Under the pieces are notes generated by a model. It searched no databases and was not told the DNA's origin. It was given only the letters and a program-made list of their open reading frames with translations. From assembly GCF_000299875.1 (NCBI RefSeq), contig NZ_AMRK01000020.1:1-34697 (forward strand): a DNA stretch of 34,697 nucleotides, given 5' to 3'. Made by a program: the position numbers and the translations under genes. The DNA is from Celeribacter baekdonensis B30. GTDB lineage: Bacteria; Pseudomonadota; Alphaproteobacteria; Rhodobacterales; Rhodobacteraceae. Below are positions 23,529-30,735 of this stretch, piece after piece (the first letter of the stretch is position 1; each line of letters opens with the position of its first letter).

Positions 23529-24170
23529 TTGCGCAAGAAGATCCCGACCATCACCAGGCCCGACCCAGCCTACGCCGCCACCCTGCAACAAGGTGACCGC
23601 GAGATTCCCGGGAAGGAAGATGAGGCACAGGTCACAGCAACAAAGACAGGCACCCCAGTCGCTGACGTTGGCGCTGATCGGCACGAGTCGGAGCGTGCGC
23701 CGAAAAGTGCCGTGGCGCCGCACCATGTCACCGCGGAAAGCTCTGACCCGCATACCAGCCTGAGAGCTCCCGTTTCGGCACGCGCTTTGAGCCCGACCCG
23801 GAAGATCGACATCAGGGTCAACGCACTCGAGCGACAGGAAGGGGCGCTGGAGGCTTGTGGTGTTGAACCCGCCCATGTGGTGCGTGCCGCCCTGCGCCGT
23901 GCAGTCAAAGGCTGGCAACTGTCGCCGGTCTTCGCCGCAGTCGCGGAGGAGCGACGCACTCGAAACACGCAGTGGCAGGCCCGTACATCTCTGGCAGTAG
24001 ATGCGGCCAGCCTGGGTGTCCTCCTCCGGGACCACGACCCCCTCGATGTCTTGAGCAAATGGGCTCTGATCCGCGGTCAGGTGGAACCACGCATATGGGG
24101 CGAGATCGACAAAATCTTGGAAGAAATTGCTGTTCGTGCTGCATCGCCGCATGAGCAGCCCGGACCTTAA
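23529..24170 (+). CDS. VirC2-like ribbon-helix-helix protein
   Basis: 213 aa from a TTG at 23529 with GAGGA about 7 nt upstream, 10 bp after the ATPase stop. The N-terminal 95 residues are Pro/Ala-rich and likely disordered; from about residue 95 (TRKIDIRVNALERQEGALEA) a ribbon-helix-helix-like fold follows, with helical C-terminus. This order (disordered N-terminus, C-terminal RHH) and pairing with a VirC1-type ATPase match VirC2, which binds overdrive DNA near the transfer origin. The name rests on fold and synteny, not on close sequence identity. Confidence 0.72.
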   Translation: MRKKIPTITRPDPAYAATLQQGDREIPGKEDEAQVTATKTGTPVADVGADRHESERAPKSAVAPHHVTAESSDPHTSLRAPVSARALSPTRKIDIRVNALERQEGALEACGVEPAHVVRAALRRAVKGWQLSPVFAAVAEERRTRNTQWQARTSLAVDAASLGVLLRDHDPLDVLSKWALIRGQVEPRIWGEIDKILEEIAVRAASPHEQPGP

Positions 24171-24332
24171 GGAACCTATCTGAAAGGACAACTTGCATTT
24201 CGCCGGTGGATTTCTGCCCATTCGCGGCCATTCGCCTTGAAGTTGCATAATGCCGCCATTAACACCGCCGAACAGATTTTTTTATGACCTCATTGTTAAA
24301 GAGTTACGAGGTCCATTTTGGAGGAACGCATT

Positions 24333-24572
24333 ATGAACACGCAGCCCCGCCTGACTGGCGAACCAATCATGCGCATCCTCTGCAAGACATCTGAAAATCT
24401 GGTTGGCTACCTGTACCAATGGAACAATGGCGACGTGCAGCCTGCCTGGTTCGACGGCGCCATGGCCGACGTTCGGTATGAACCATTCATTCAAGCGCCG
24501 GAACAGAACCCTGTCGATCCGAAGACCCCCAGACCGCGTCAGCAAGATCTGACGCAACTTGAAAAGGCCTAG
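24333..24572 (+). CDS. Small hypothetical protein
   Basis: 79-aa soluble protein preceded by a strong GGAGGAA ribosome-binding site 6 nt before the 24333 ATG. The core reads as a short beta-rich domain (SENLVGYLYQWNNGDVQPAW) with a Pro-rich, polar C-terminus. No family recognised and no clear operon partner: 160 bp separate it from the virC2-like gene and 120 bp from the Fic gene. The upstream region has an AT-rich stretch and a GACCTC/GAGGTC dyad around 24285-24313. Confidence 0.65.
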   Translation: MNTQPRLTGEPIMRILCKTSENLVGYLYQWNNGDVQPAWFDGAMADVRYEPFIQAPEQNPVDPKTPRPRQQDLTQLEKA

Positions 24573-24636
24573 CTCAAGGCCTCGCGTCGGTTTGTGGGTC
24601 ATCCCATCCCGCAGATCCTTTGAGCGATAGAGTTGA

Positions 24637-24654
24637 CTTCTATGCCTCAGAAGT
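24637..24654 (+). promoter_or_regulatory. Dyad in the Fic gene promoter region
   Basis: Inverted repeat ACTTCT/AGAAGT with 7-nt spacer (24636-24641 and 24649-24654). It overlaps a TTGACT hexamer (24633-24638) that could be a -35 element, so it may be an operator. No good -10 hexamer at standard spacing. Confidence 0.3.
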
Positions 24655-24665
24655 GATCTATCTGT

Positions 24666-24692
24666 GAGTTATAGAAAGGATATCTATAACTC
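24666..24692 (+). promoter_or_regulatory. Perfect dyad enclosing the Fic gene ribosome-binding site
   Basis: GAGTTATAG (24666-24674) and CTATAACTC (24684-24692) flank AAAGGATAT, so the purine-rich AAAGGA falls in the loop and the ATG follows immediately at 24693. It may act as a DNA operator for the winged-helix domain of the Fic protein or as an mRNA hairpin limiting translation. Confidence 0.6.
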
Positions 24693-25805
24693 ATGGCTTG
24701 GAACTGGACGCTGCCCGATTGGCCGGATTTCCGGTATGACGCCTCCGCGCTGGAGCCGTTTGAGCAGACGTTCCTGCTGTCGTCCGGAGAAATCCTCGGC
24801 GCGGTCCATCATGTCAGCCAGCCGGAGCGCGCGCAACTCCGCATAGAACTGCTCAGCGAGGAAGCGATGCAGACGAGCGCCATCGAGGGTGAAATCCTCG
24901 ATCGGCTCAGTGTTCAGTCTTCGCTGCGCCGCCATCTGGGCCTCGATCCGGACAGCTACCCTGCCAAACCGCGCGAACAGGGTGTCGCGGAAATGATGGT
25001 CGACGTCTATTCCAGTTTTGCAGAGCCGCTAACCCATGAGACACTGTACCGTTGGCATCGGATGCTCCTGTCCCATGACCGTCGGTTGGAAACCATTGGG
25101 GCCTACCGACAACACGCCGAGGCGATGCAAATCGTTTCCGGCCGCCTTGACCGGCCCACGATCCATTTCGAAGCGCCGCCCTCGGAGCGGGTCATGCCTG
25201 AGATGGAGCGATACGCGGATTGGTTCAACAAGACCGGGCCGGGGGGAGCAGAGCCGCTTCCAGCGCTGACGCGCGCAGGGCTAAGCCACCTCTATTTCGA
25301 GAGTATCCACCCATTCGAAGACGGCAACGGCCGCTTGGGTCGCGCCCTCGCTGAAAAGTCGCTGGCGCAGAACATTGGCCAGCCGACCCTCATCTCGCTC
25401 GCCTTCACCATCGAGAAGGAGCGCAAGGGATACTACGATCAGCTTGAGCAGCATCAAAAAACGCTCGATGTGACCGATTGGCTCGTCTGGTTCGCAGAAG
25501 TTGTCTTGAAGGCCCAACAGGCAACACTCGACCGCGTAGGCTTCTTCATCAGCAAGGCACACTTCTACGATCGTCACAGGGACCAGTTGAACGAACGCCA
25601 GGCCAAGGCCATCGCTCGAATGTTTCGGGAAGGCCCTTGCGGTTTCAAAGGCGGCCTCAGCGCCGAGAACTACCTCAAGATCACCGGAACCTCACGCGCA
25701 ACCGCGACCCGCGATCTGCAGGATCTGGTCGAGAAGGGCGTGCTCGCTCGAACCGGCGAGCGGAGGCACACGCGATACTGGTTGAAACTCGACTGGAGTG
25801 AATAA
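24693..25805 (+). CDS. Fic-family protein with winged-helix C-terminus
   Basis: 370 aa. The Fic core motif is complete: HPFEDGNGRLGR (206-217), including the catalytic His and the nucleotide-binding GNGR, so AMP transfer from ATP to a target protein is expected. The N-terminal part carries the inhibitory-helix motif T-x3-E-G (TSAIEGE, 61-67), which places it in the class with self-contained inhibition. The C-terminal part (about 300-370) is a winged helix-turn-helix (ENYLKITGTSRATATRDLQD). No separate small antitoxin gene is adjacent. Its ribosome-binding site is inside a perfect dyad, suggesting autoregulation by the winged helix. Target unknown; toxin, housekeeping modifier and defence roles all exist in the family. 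Confidence 0.92.
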   Translation: MAWNWTLPDWPDFRYDASALEPFEQTFLLSSGEILGAVHHVSQPERAQLRIELLSEEAMQTSAIEGEILDRLSVQSSLRRHLGLDPDSYPAKPREQGVAEMMVDVYSSFAEPLTHETLYRWHRMLLSHDRRLETIGAYRQHAEAMQIVSGRLDRPTIHFEAPPSERVMPEMERYADWFNKTGPGGAEPLPALTRAGLSHLYFESIHPFEDGNGRLGRALAEKSLAQNIGQPTLISLAFTIEKERKGYYDQLEQHQKTLDVTDWLVWFAEVVLKAQQATLDRVGFFISKAHFYDRHRDQLNERQAKAIARMFREGPCGFKGGLSAENYLKITGTSRATATRDLQDLVEKGVLARTGERRHTRYWLKLDWSE

Positions 25806-25988
25806 AAATTGCATGAAAACAACAATTTATAAAAAATCCGATAATTCGTTTTATGTAATTTTTTTGCCCTATTGATATTTGAATCGGGCTAGCTAAGAAT
25901 CTGAAAAAACCAGCGCGGTAAAATAGCTCCAAGTAGCGCTTTATTGAGAATGCTTCCCCGGATTCAGCCTGTTTGAGCTGCAACGAGC
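25806..25988. other. AT-rich intergenic region
   Basis: A 183-bp stretch much richer in A/T than the rest (for example AATTTTTTTG near 25858-25867), suggesting foreign origin or a promoter zone for the next gene. AAATTG/CAATTT (about 25807-25831) forms a small dyad after the Fic stop. No gene seen. Confidence 0.4.
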
Positions 25989-26444
25989 ATGACGATACAG
26001 GACGAAGGCCGCCTGAAGGCGGCATGGAACCAGAAGACAATCCCTGTCGCGCTTCGCCGTGACGGCAAGGGCGAACGGGTCAGGGTCCGCCTTCCTTATG
26101 CGGACGACAACTATGCCTGGCTCAGGAATGGCCGGCGTATCCGGCCAAGCTGGAACTCGGCACTGGGATGCTGGGAGAGTCCCAAGGCATGGTTCAATGA
26201 CCTCGTGAACCGCTGTCTTCGCCGCTGGGGCCTGATCTATGTCATCCAACCCTACCGGGAGCAGGAGATCTGCGCTCCGGCCTGCATGAACGCCATCGGC
26301 CATGAGTGCCAGTGTTCCTGTATGGGGGCCAACCACGGCCAGGGCGACGATGGCGGCTGGTTCTCGACAAGCGAGGCCTTCGCGGCCCGATGGGGCGACC
26401 GTGAGCTCGCCTGTCGTCTCATGACGGTCAGCTCTGAAAAGTAG
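25989..26444 (+). CDS. Cys-cluster hypothetical protein
   Basis: 151 aa. The N-terminal half is basic and Trp/Arg-rich (AWLRNGRRIRPSWN), and the centre carries a tight Cys/His cluster: C95-x3-C99, then H105-x-C107-x-C109-x-C111 and NH116G. I have seen a similar H-x-C-x-C-x-C ... NHG pattern in small phage and plasmid proteins, where it probably binds zinc, but I cannot name a family. The ribosome-binding site is weak (ACGAGC). Convergent with the XRE-type gene downstream. Confidence 0.65.
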   Translation: MTIQDEGRLKAAWNQKTIPVALRRDGKGERVRVRLPYADDNYAWLRNGRRIRPSWNSALGCWESPKAWFNDLVNRCLRRWGLIYVIQPYREQEICAPACMNAIGHECQCSCMGANHGQGDDGGWFSTSEAFAARWGDRELACRLMTVSSEK

Positions 26445-26525
26445 AGGCCCGGCCGATATGGCCAGGCCTGCGACAGACGTGCAGATGATGGTCATGACCA
26501 GACAGAGAGGCCCGTCGAGAACAAA

Positions 26526-27212
26526 TCACAGCTTGGGGCGATCCTGTTCTGGAACCTCCCACGGGTCTTCCAGGGTGACGATGCCGTAGCGGACGCCGTC
26601 GTGGCCGGCCTTCGGAAGAAAGGTGATCATCCCGATATCCAGGATCATCCCCTTGTCGTGCATGTGCTGCTGTCGGAAGTGACCGAAGTGCATGAGATAT
26701 CCGAGGCCCTCCAACTCGAGACACAGCGCAGAGATCGCGGCCGAATACTCAAGCCGCTGGCCGGCGCTGCTCATATCCCAGATCCCGTCCAGATCGGTCA
26801 TCCAGTCCGAAATCGCGGCAGTCAGTTCGAGGGCATTGCCGGCCTCCACCGCGCCGGCGTTGATCAGGAGCCCGTGCCATTCGCGGTTACGGGAATAGAA
26901 GTCGTTGGGCTTCCTGATGGGGGACGTGGGCACAAGCACCGTCTTTTTCAGCGCGCGCTCCATTTCTTCCTGCTGGCGCTTCTCCTCCTCGGGGGTGGGC
27001 TTGGAGAAGACCTTGATGTCGAACCCGAGGCCGCGCGCGAGGCTTCGCAAGGTCTGCACCTCGGGCACGTGCCGTCCGCTTTCCACCTTCTGGATCGTGC
27101 GGACCGTCAACCCGGAGGTGTCCGCAAGGTTCTCCTGGGTTAGAGAGAACATCTTGCGGATATACTTGCACTGGTTGGCGATATACTCGGCGTCTCGTTC
27201 CATCGTTTCCAT
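26526..27212 (-). CDS. XRE-family transcriptional regulator with unknown C-terminal domain
   Basis: 228 aa. An N-terminal XRE/Cro-type helix-turn-helix (about 15-65: SLTQENLADTSGLTVRTIQK, then VESGRHVP) is followed by a charged linker and an uncharacterised helical C-terminal domain of about 130 residues. Start at 27212 is supported by GGAG 7 nt upstream; a second ATG lies 9 nt later. The gene is 82 bp downstream of the ubiquitin-like operon and in the same direction, so it could belong to that transcript or regulate it, but nothing in the sequence proves this. Confidence 0.82.
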   Translation of the reverse strand: METMERDAEYIANQCKYIRKMFSLTQENLADTSGLTVRTIQKVESGRHVPEVQTLRSLARGLGFDIKVFSKPTPEEEKRQQEEMERALKKTVLVPTSPIRKPNDFYSRNREWHGLLINAGAVEAGNALELTAAISDWMTDLDGIWDMSSAGQRLEYSAAISALCLELEGLGYLMHFGHFRQQHMHDKGMILDIGMITFLPKAGHDGVRYGIVTLEDPWEVPEQDRPKL

Positions 27213-27294
27213 CAGATCACTCCATGTTGCTGACAGGAATAGCATGGCACGCCGGCTCTGGGGGGTCCCCGAACGCAACCCGAACGCTCGACTG

Positions 27295-27654
27295 CTATCC
27301 CGCCCCGGGGCCGCTGTCCTTGCACCAGTCAATCCGCCCCTGCCGGATCCAGAAGTGACACCGGCATTCGTTCGTCTGGCGGACCGACGGCGAGATGGTC
27401 GGGCGCCTCAGCCAGTCTGACATGGCCGTCCACCTGGGCCTCCGGTTCTTGCTGAGGGACAGTTTGATGGTCTCGCCGCACCCACCAGGGCAGTGGAAGC
27501 AGGCCCATTTGTCGACGCCATCGCGCACGATGGTCATCTCCCCCGGCACGATCTGATCCGGCGTCGGGTGTCTGGGTGTTACCCTGGCAAGCAGGTCACT
27601 TCGTGGAATGAGGCGGAAGAGCTCGAGGCTCTTCCGCAGAATGTCGATCATCAT
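27295..27654 (-). CDS. DUF6527-like zinc-binding protein of the ubiquitin-like operon
   Basis: 119 aa, starting 5 bp after the E1/JAB stop, so the last gene of the operon. Cysteine/histidine pairs are conserved-looking: CFHCPGGCGE, then ECRCHFWIRQGRIDWC; together with RPRW and PSVRQT they match what I remember of DUF6527, a family found beside bacterial ThiF/E2/multi-ubiquitin genes. Zinc binding is likely from the Cys pattern. Its biochemical role (accessory ligase-like or peptidase factor) is not known to me. Either of two adjacent ATGs (27654 or 27651) may be used. Confidence 0.72.
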   Translation of the reverse strand: MMIDILRKSLELFRLIPRSDLLARVTPRHPTPDQIVPGEMTIVRDGVDKWACFHCPGGCGETIKLSLSKNRRPRWTAMSDWLRRPTISPSVRQTNECRCHFWIRQGRIDWCKDSGPGAG

Positions 27655-27659
27655 CCCGC

Positions 27660-29069
27660 TCACCCGATGCGATCCAGGAACGGATCGATGTCGCCGAGAC
27701 CCCAGTATTCCTCGCTGCCGCAGACCGGGCAGTCGGACCGAGGCTGCGCCGCCTGCGAACGCTCTAAACCCTTGTCGAGCTTGCGATAGCGTTGCCATGT
27801 CCATCCACCGCCGCCGCGGAAGTCAACGAGACCGGCAAGAAGTTCGTTCACTGCCATGGTGGCGGCCTCGGAGGTGAAGGTCACGACGGCCGGCGCGGGA
27901 TTACCTCCGCCGCGGACGTAGGCTTCGGTCTTCTGCCGTTCATATTCGGCGGGGTCCGATCGCTGGAGGTCCTCCTCGCGAGCCCTGACGCGATCGACTG
28001 TGCCGCGGCAGCCGTGGCACGCCGACGTGGGAAACAGCACGCTGACCCGCGCGGCCATCTCGAGGAGGCCGGGCTCACCATCGTCACGGGGCATGAGGAC
28101 CAGCCCGACATCGATGACCGGGATCAGGTAGAAGTGCGCCACGCGGTTCAGGTAGAGGCGCCCGGCGTGATCGTCCGTGCATCCGAAGATGACGTCGCAG
28201 GATTTCAGCGCGTCACGGATATGCGGCGCATCCACCCAGCCGTTCATCGACCGGATCTCGACGTCGAGGCCCATCATCGTCACCTCGCGCGCCATGACGT
28301 CGACCTTGGGCACCGCGTTTTCGGCATCCTTTCGGGTCGCGCCATACAGGCGGTTCAGGTTGGAATGCTCGACCACGTCATCGTCGATGACCAAGATGCG
28401 CCCCACGCCGAGGCGAGCGAGGAGATGGACCACCGGGCTGCCGGTGCCGCCGCAGCCGACCACGGCAACGGAGAGCTGTTTGAGGAGTCCGTTGACCTCC
28501 GGCCCGAAGGCCAGTGCCTGCCGGGCCAAGGCTTCCGACGGGGTCGGCACGTCGGTCGACTGGATCTCGAGCCGAATGCCGATGACGGTCACGCGGTGAC
28601 AGGGCAAGGGTGCCATGTCGTCTTCCCAGACCCGTGCCCGGTAGAGGCCGTCACCGACTTGCACGACGCTCACCAAGCGTGTCCCCTCGCCGTTACGGTT
28701 CCGAGCCATGGTGAAGAGGTCGCGCTCGTTGCGATCGTCCTGGTCCGAGAAACCGTCGAAGCCTCCCGGGTGACTATGAACGATCGCCGGCACCAGGCCT
28801 TCCTCCTTGGCCCGGCGACAGAGCTGGGCGAAGGAGTTGGTATTCCAGGTGACGTGCTTGTCGCTGGCATCGACGCGGTCCTCCTGCGGGATCGCGATGA
28901 CCTCGTAGGAGGTGTAACGGGTCCGCGGCTCGAGGTCCCAGGGGTCCTGCGCGATCTCGCTTTTGCCGAGCAGCATGTAGGCGGCGCCCTCGTGCCCACG
29001 GGGGTGCGCGAGCAGCGCCTGCAGCTTGTCGCGGTGACGGGCGTGGAGGGTGATGTCGCTGCGCTTCAT
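27660..29069 (-). CDS. JAB peptidase-E1 (ThiF-like) fusion
   Basis: 469-aa fusion. Residues about 10-150 form a JAB/MPN deubiquitinase-like domain with the JAMM zinc motif: HSHP (98-101), S108, D111, plus upstream Glu63. Residues about 185-440 form an E1-like adenylating domain: nucleotide loop GCGGTGS (205-211), DDDVVEHSNLNR (229-240), K255, D299/D300, and two CxxC zinc-knuckle halves, CHGC (351-354) and CPVC (447-450). The combination would both process the ubiquitin-like precursor and activate its C-terminus. No Cys is found in the usual E1 crossover-loop region (about 380-400), so thioester formation may be atypical. It overlaps the E2 gene by 4 bp. Confidence 0.92.
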   Translation of the reverse strand: MKRSDITLHARHRDKLQALLAHPRGHEGAAYMLLGKSEIAQDPWDLEPRTRYTSYEVIAIPQEDRVDASDKHVTWNTNSFAQLCRRAKEEGLVPAIVHSHPGGFDGFSDQDDRNERDLFTMARNRNGEGTRLVSVVQVGDGLYRARVWEDDMAPLPCHRVTVIGIRLEIQSTDVPTPSEALARQALAFGPEVNGLLKQLSVAVVGCGGTGSPVVHLLARLGVGRILVIDDDVVEHSNLNRLYGATRKDAENAVPKVDVMAREVTMMGLDVEIRSMNGWVDAPHIRDALKSCDVIFGCTDDHAGRLYLNRVAHFYLIPVIDVGLVLMPRDDGEPGLLEMAARVSVLFPTSACHGCRGTVDRVRAREEDLQRSDPAEYERQKTEAYVRGGGNPAPAVVTFTSEAATMAVNELLAGLVDFRGGGGWTWQRYRKLDKGLERSQAAQPRSDCPVCGSEEYWGLGDIDPFLDRIG

Positions 29070-29446
29070 GCCGCCACCTCCAGGGCCTCTTCGACCCGCT
29101 TCAGCATGGTCCAGATGCCGTCGGTGCCGGGACGCCACTGGTTGTTATGGCGAGACCAGCGCTGCCAGTTCTGGCCATCAAAGGCCTGGCGTGCCTGCGT
29201 GCAGCGGGGCTCACGCTGGCCGGCAAGGAGCTTCAGATGCGGCACGGCGTAGAACATGTCGGGGGCGACCTCGGGATACGAGGGCGGCAGCAGGATCAGG
29301 ATATCCACCTGGGCGACCTGATACTTGCCTTCCGGCAGCGTGATCCCGGTGAGGATCACGCCCTTCTTTCCGCCTTCGATGACCTCGCGAACGGTGATGC
29401 CGCGACCCTCGAGGTAGAGGCGATCCTGACGGGGGAGGAGGCTCAT
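29066..29446 (-). CDS. E2-like (UBC-fold) protein
   Basis: 126-aa protein resembling the prokaryotic E2 family E. The core pattern is a beta-rich N-terminus, then ILLPPSYPEVAPDMFYA (50-66), the usual position of the E2 proline turn, and a helical C-terminus with Trp-rich WQRWSRHNNQW. Its only Cys, Cys82 (EPRCTQ), is the candidate catalytic residue. It overlaps the multi-ubiquitin gene upstream and the E1/JAB gene downstream by 4 bp each, so stoichiometric co-expression is expected. Function as an E2 is inferred from family and operon. Confidence 0.85.
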   Translation of the reverse strand: MSLLPRQDRLYLEGRGITVREVIEGGKKGVILTGITLPEGKYQVAQVDILILLPPSYPEVAPDMFYAVPHLKLLAGQREPRCTQARQAFDGQNWQRWSRHNNQWRPGTDGIWTMLKRVEEALEVAA

Positions 29447-29982
29447 GCCGCACCCCCTTCCGTGGTCTGGGGCACGCCGGTGAAGAAGTGCTCCAGGCCA
29501 GCATCCGCGAGGCAGATCAGATCGGTGTCGCCGACCAGGATGTCATCCTTGCCGGGGATCACCTGCCAGACGGCGAACTTCGCGGGATCGACCCCGGCCA
29601 GCTTCTTGAGCACGCGCCCGCTGATGACCTTGTGGCCCCACTCGAGGCGTTTGCCATCGATGTCGAAGCGGAAGGATTCCGCGCTCGGGAAGACCAGGAA
29701 GCGCTCGACCTGGCCAGGGCGCAGATCCGTGGTTTCCTCGAGGCGCAGTTCTTCAAGTTCACCGTTGCGCAGCACCTGGAACACGAGGTGTTCCTCGGCC
29801 TTACGGAAGTCGGCCCCCTCGATGATCTGGCGGCCGGTGGGCGTCGGATCGTCGATGACGGCGTCGGTGAACTTCAGGTCGTGGTCGCCGACTTTGACCT
29901 TGTAGGGTCCGTGGTCGCGGGGCTTGCGGCCGGCCTTCAGGGCGGCCTGGAGATCTTCGATTTCCATCTGTTCGGTAGTCAT
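29443..29982 (-). CDS. Tandem ubiquitin-like (multi-ubiquitin) protein
   Basis: 179 aa with two ubiquitin-like beta-grasp units, about 27-98 (YKVKVGDHDLKF ... GQVERFLVF) and 103-168 (FRFDIDGKRLEW ... EHFFTG), preceded by an acidic helical N-terminus. The C-terminus is TEGGAA: a Gly-Gly (176-177) followed by two residues that a JAB peptidase could remove to expose the diglycine. The first unit has no such tail, so the pair would be conjugated as one block. A good AAAGGA ribosome-binding site precedes the 29982 ATG. First gene of the four-gene operon. Confidence 0.88.
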   Translation of the reverse strand: MTTEQMEIEDLQAALKAGRKPRDHGPYKVKVGDHDLKFTDAVIDDPTPTGRQIIEGADFRKAEEHLVFQVLRNGELEELRLEETTDLRPGQVERFLVFPSAESFRFDIDGKRLEWGHKVISGRVLKKLAGVDPAKFAVWQVIPGKDDILVGDTDLICLADAGLEHFFTGVPQTTEGGAA

Positions 29983-30144
29983 GGCAGCAAATCCTTTTCT
30001 TGTCTGCTCGACGCCCGCAGCAGGCGCCATCAATGGTGTATGCGCGGCACAAGAGTGTTCGCGTTCGTAGCCTTAATATTTTTTTGAATTTTCTTGACTG
30101 CGATAGGTCGCTGCGTGCGCATATGTATATTAAGAGCAGCGAAG
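29983..30144. promoter_or_regulatory. Divergent promoter region of the ubiquitin-like and sigma/ImmA operons
   Basis: 162 bp with an AT-rich tract (30072-30095, including TATTTTTTTG) in otherwise GC-rich DNA. A TTGACT hexamer is at 30094-30099 on the plus strand, but TATGTA (30122-30127) is 22 nt away, too far for a standard promoter. If the adjacent sigma-like protein recognises its own promoter, it should be here. Confidence 0.4.
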
Positions 30145-30735
30145 ATGGCGATTGGCATGGCGAAAGACACACCCCAAGAGTTCAATACCCTCAAGGAATT
30201 CACTGACGAACTGGACCTTCTCTTCCGCGATGATGTCGCACTCAGAAAGCTCCTTCAGAAGGCGCGTAACTGGTGCATTCGGAACAACCGAGTCGGCGAC
30301 GAGGAGGAGGTCCTTCAAGAGGCCGTCATGAGGGTGATGAAAAGTGAGATCACCGGGACACGCCAATGGCCCAAAGGTGTTGCACTTATGGACTTTCTCT
30401 CCGGCGTGATGCGGAGCATTGCATCGGAGCGGCCTAAGATCGGGTTTCGCAAGAACGCCGACAAAGACATGGAGGCCGCGAAGGACATTGCCTCGTCGTG
30501 CAACCAAGAAGGGCAGCTCTTCGAGAAAGAATTTATGGCCCGCTTCATGGCGCTCTTCGAGGGTGATGACGATTCACAGCTATACCTCCTGGCTCTGGAG
30601 GAAGGGCAATCGAAGTCCGAGATCATGACGGGCCTCGACTGGAATGAAAGGGAATACAACACGGTGGTGCAGCGGGTCAAAAGGACACGCAACGCACACC
30701 CGGAAATGAAAGAGATGCTCAATGGCGAAGGATAA
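30145..30735 (+). CDS. Sigma-70-like transcription factor (ECF-like)
   Basis: 196 aa. The N-terminal half resembles sigma region 2 (EEEVLQEAVMRVMKSE ... WPKGVALMDFLSGVMRSIA) and the C-terminal part region 4 (LYLLALEEGQSKSEIMTGLDW ... NTVVQRVKRTR), so it looks like an alternative sigma factor, diverged from housekeeping forms. Start at 30145 rather than 30157 is a choice: both are in frame and 30145 is closer to the purine-rich GCAGCGAAG. It overlaps the next gene by 14 bp. With an ImmA/IrrE peptidase two genes on, it may be part of a proteolysis-controlled switch. Confidence 0.75.
   Translation: MAIGMAKDTPQEFNTLKEFTDELDLLFRDDVALRKLLQKARNWCIRNNRVGDEEEVLQEAVMRVMKSEITGTRQWPKGVALMDFLSGVMRSIASERPKIGFRKNADKDMEAAKDIASSCNQEGQLFEKEFMARFMALFEGDDDSQLYLLALEEGQSKSEIMTGLDWNEREYNTVVQRVKRTRNAHPEMKEMLNGEG

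Noticed and set aside
22799-24170. Plasmid partition ParA/ParB pair
   Set aside because: The second protein lacks a ParB-type domain and the pair is placed as virC1/virC2; partition cannot be fully excluded.
27792-29252. Plus-strand frame of about 486 aa opposite the JAB-E1 gene
   Set aside because: Low-complexity His/Asp/Arg/Val composition typical of an antisense shadow; the real gene with JAMM and E1 motifs is on the minus strand.
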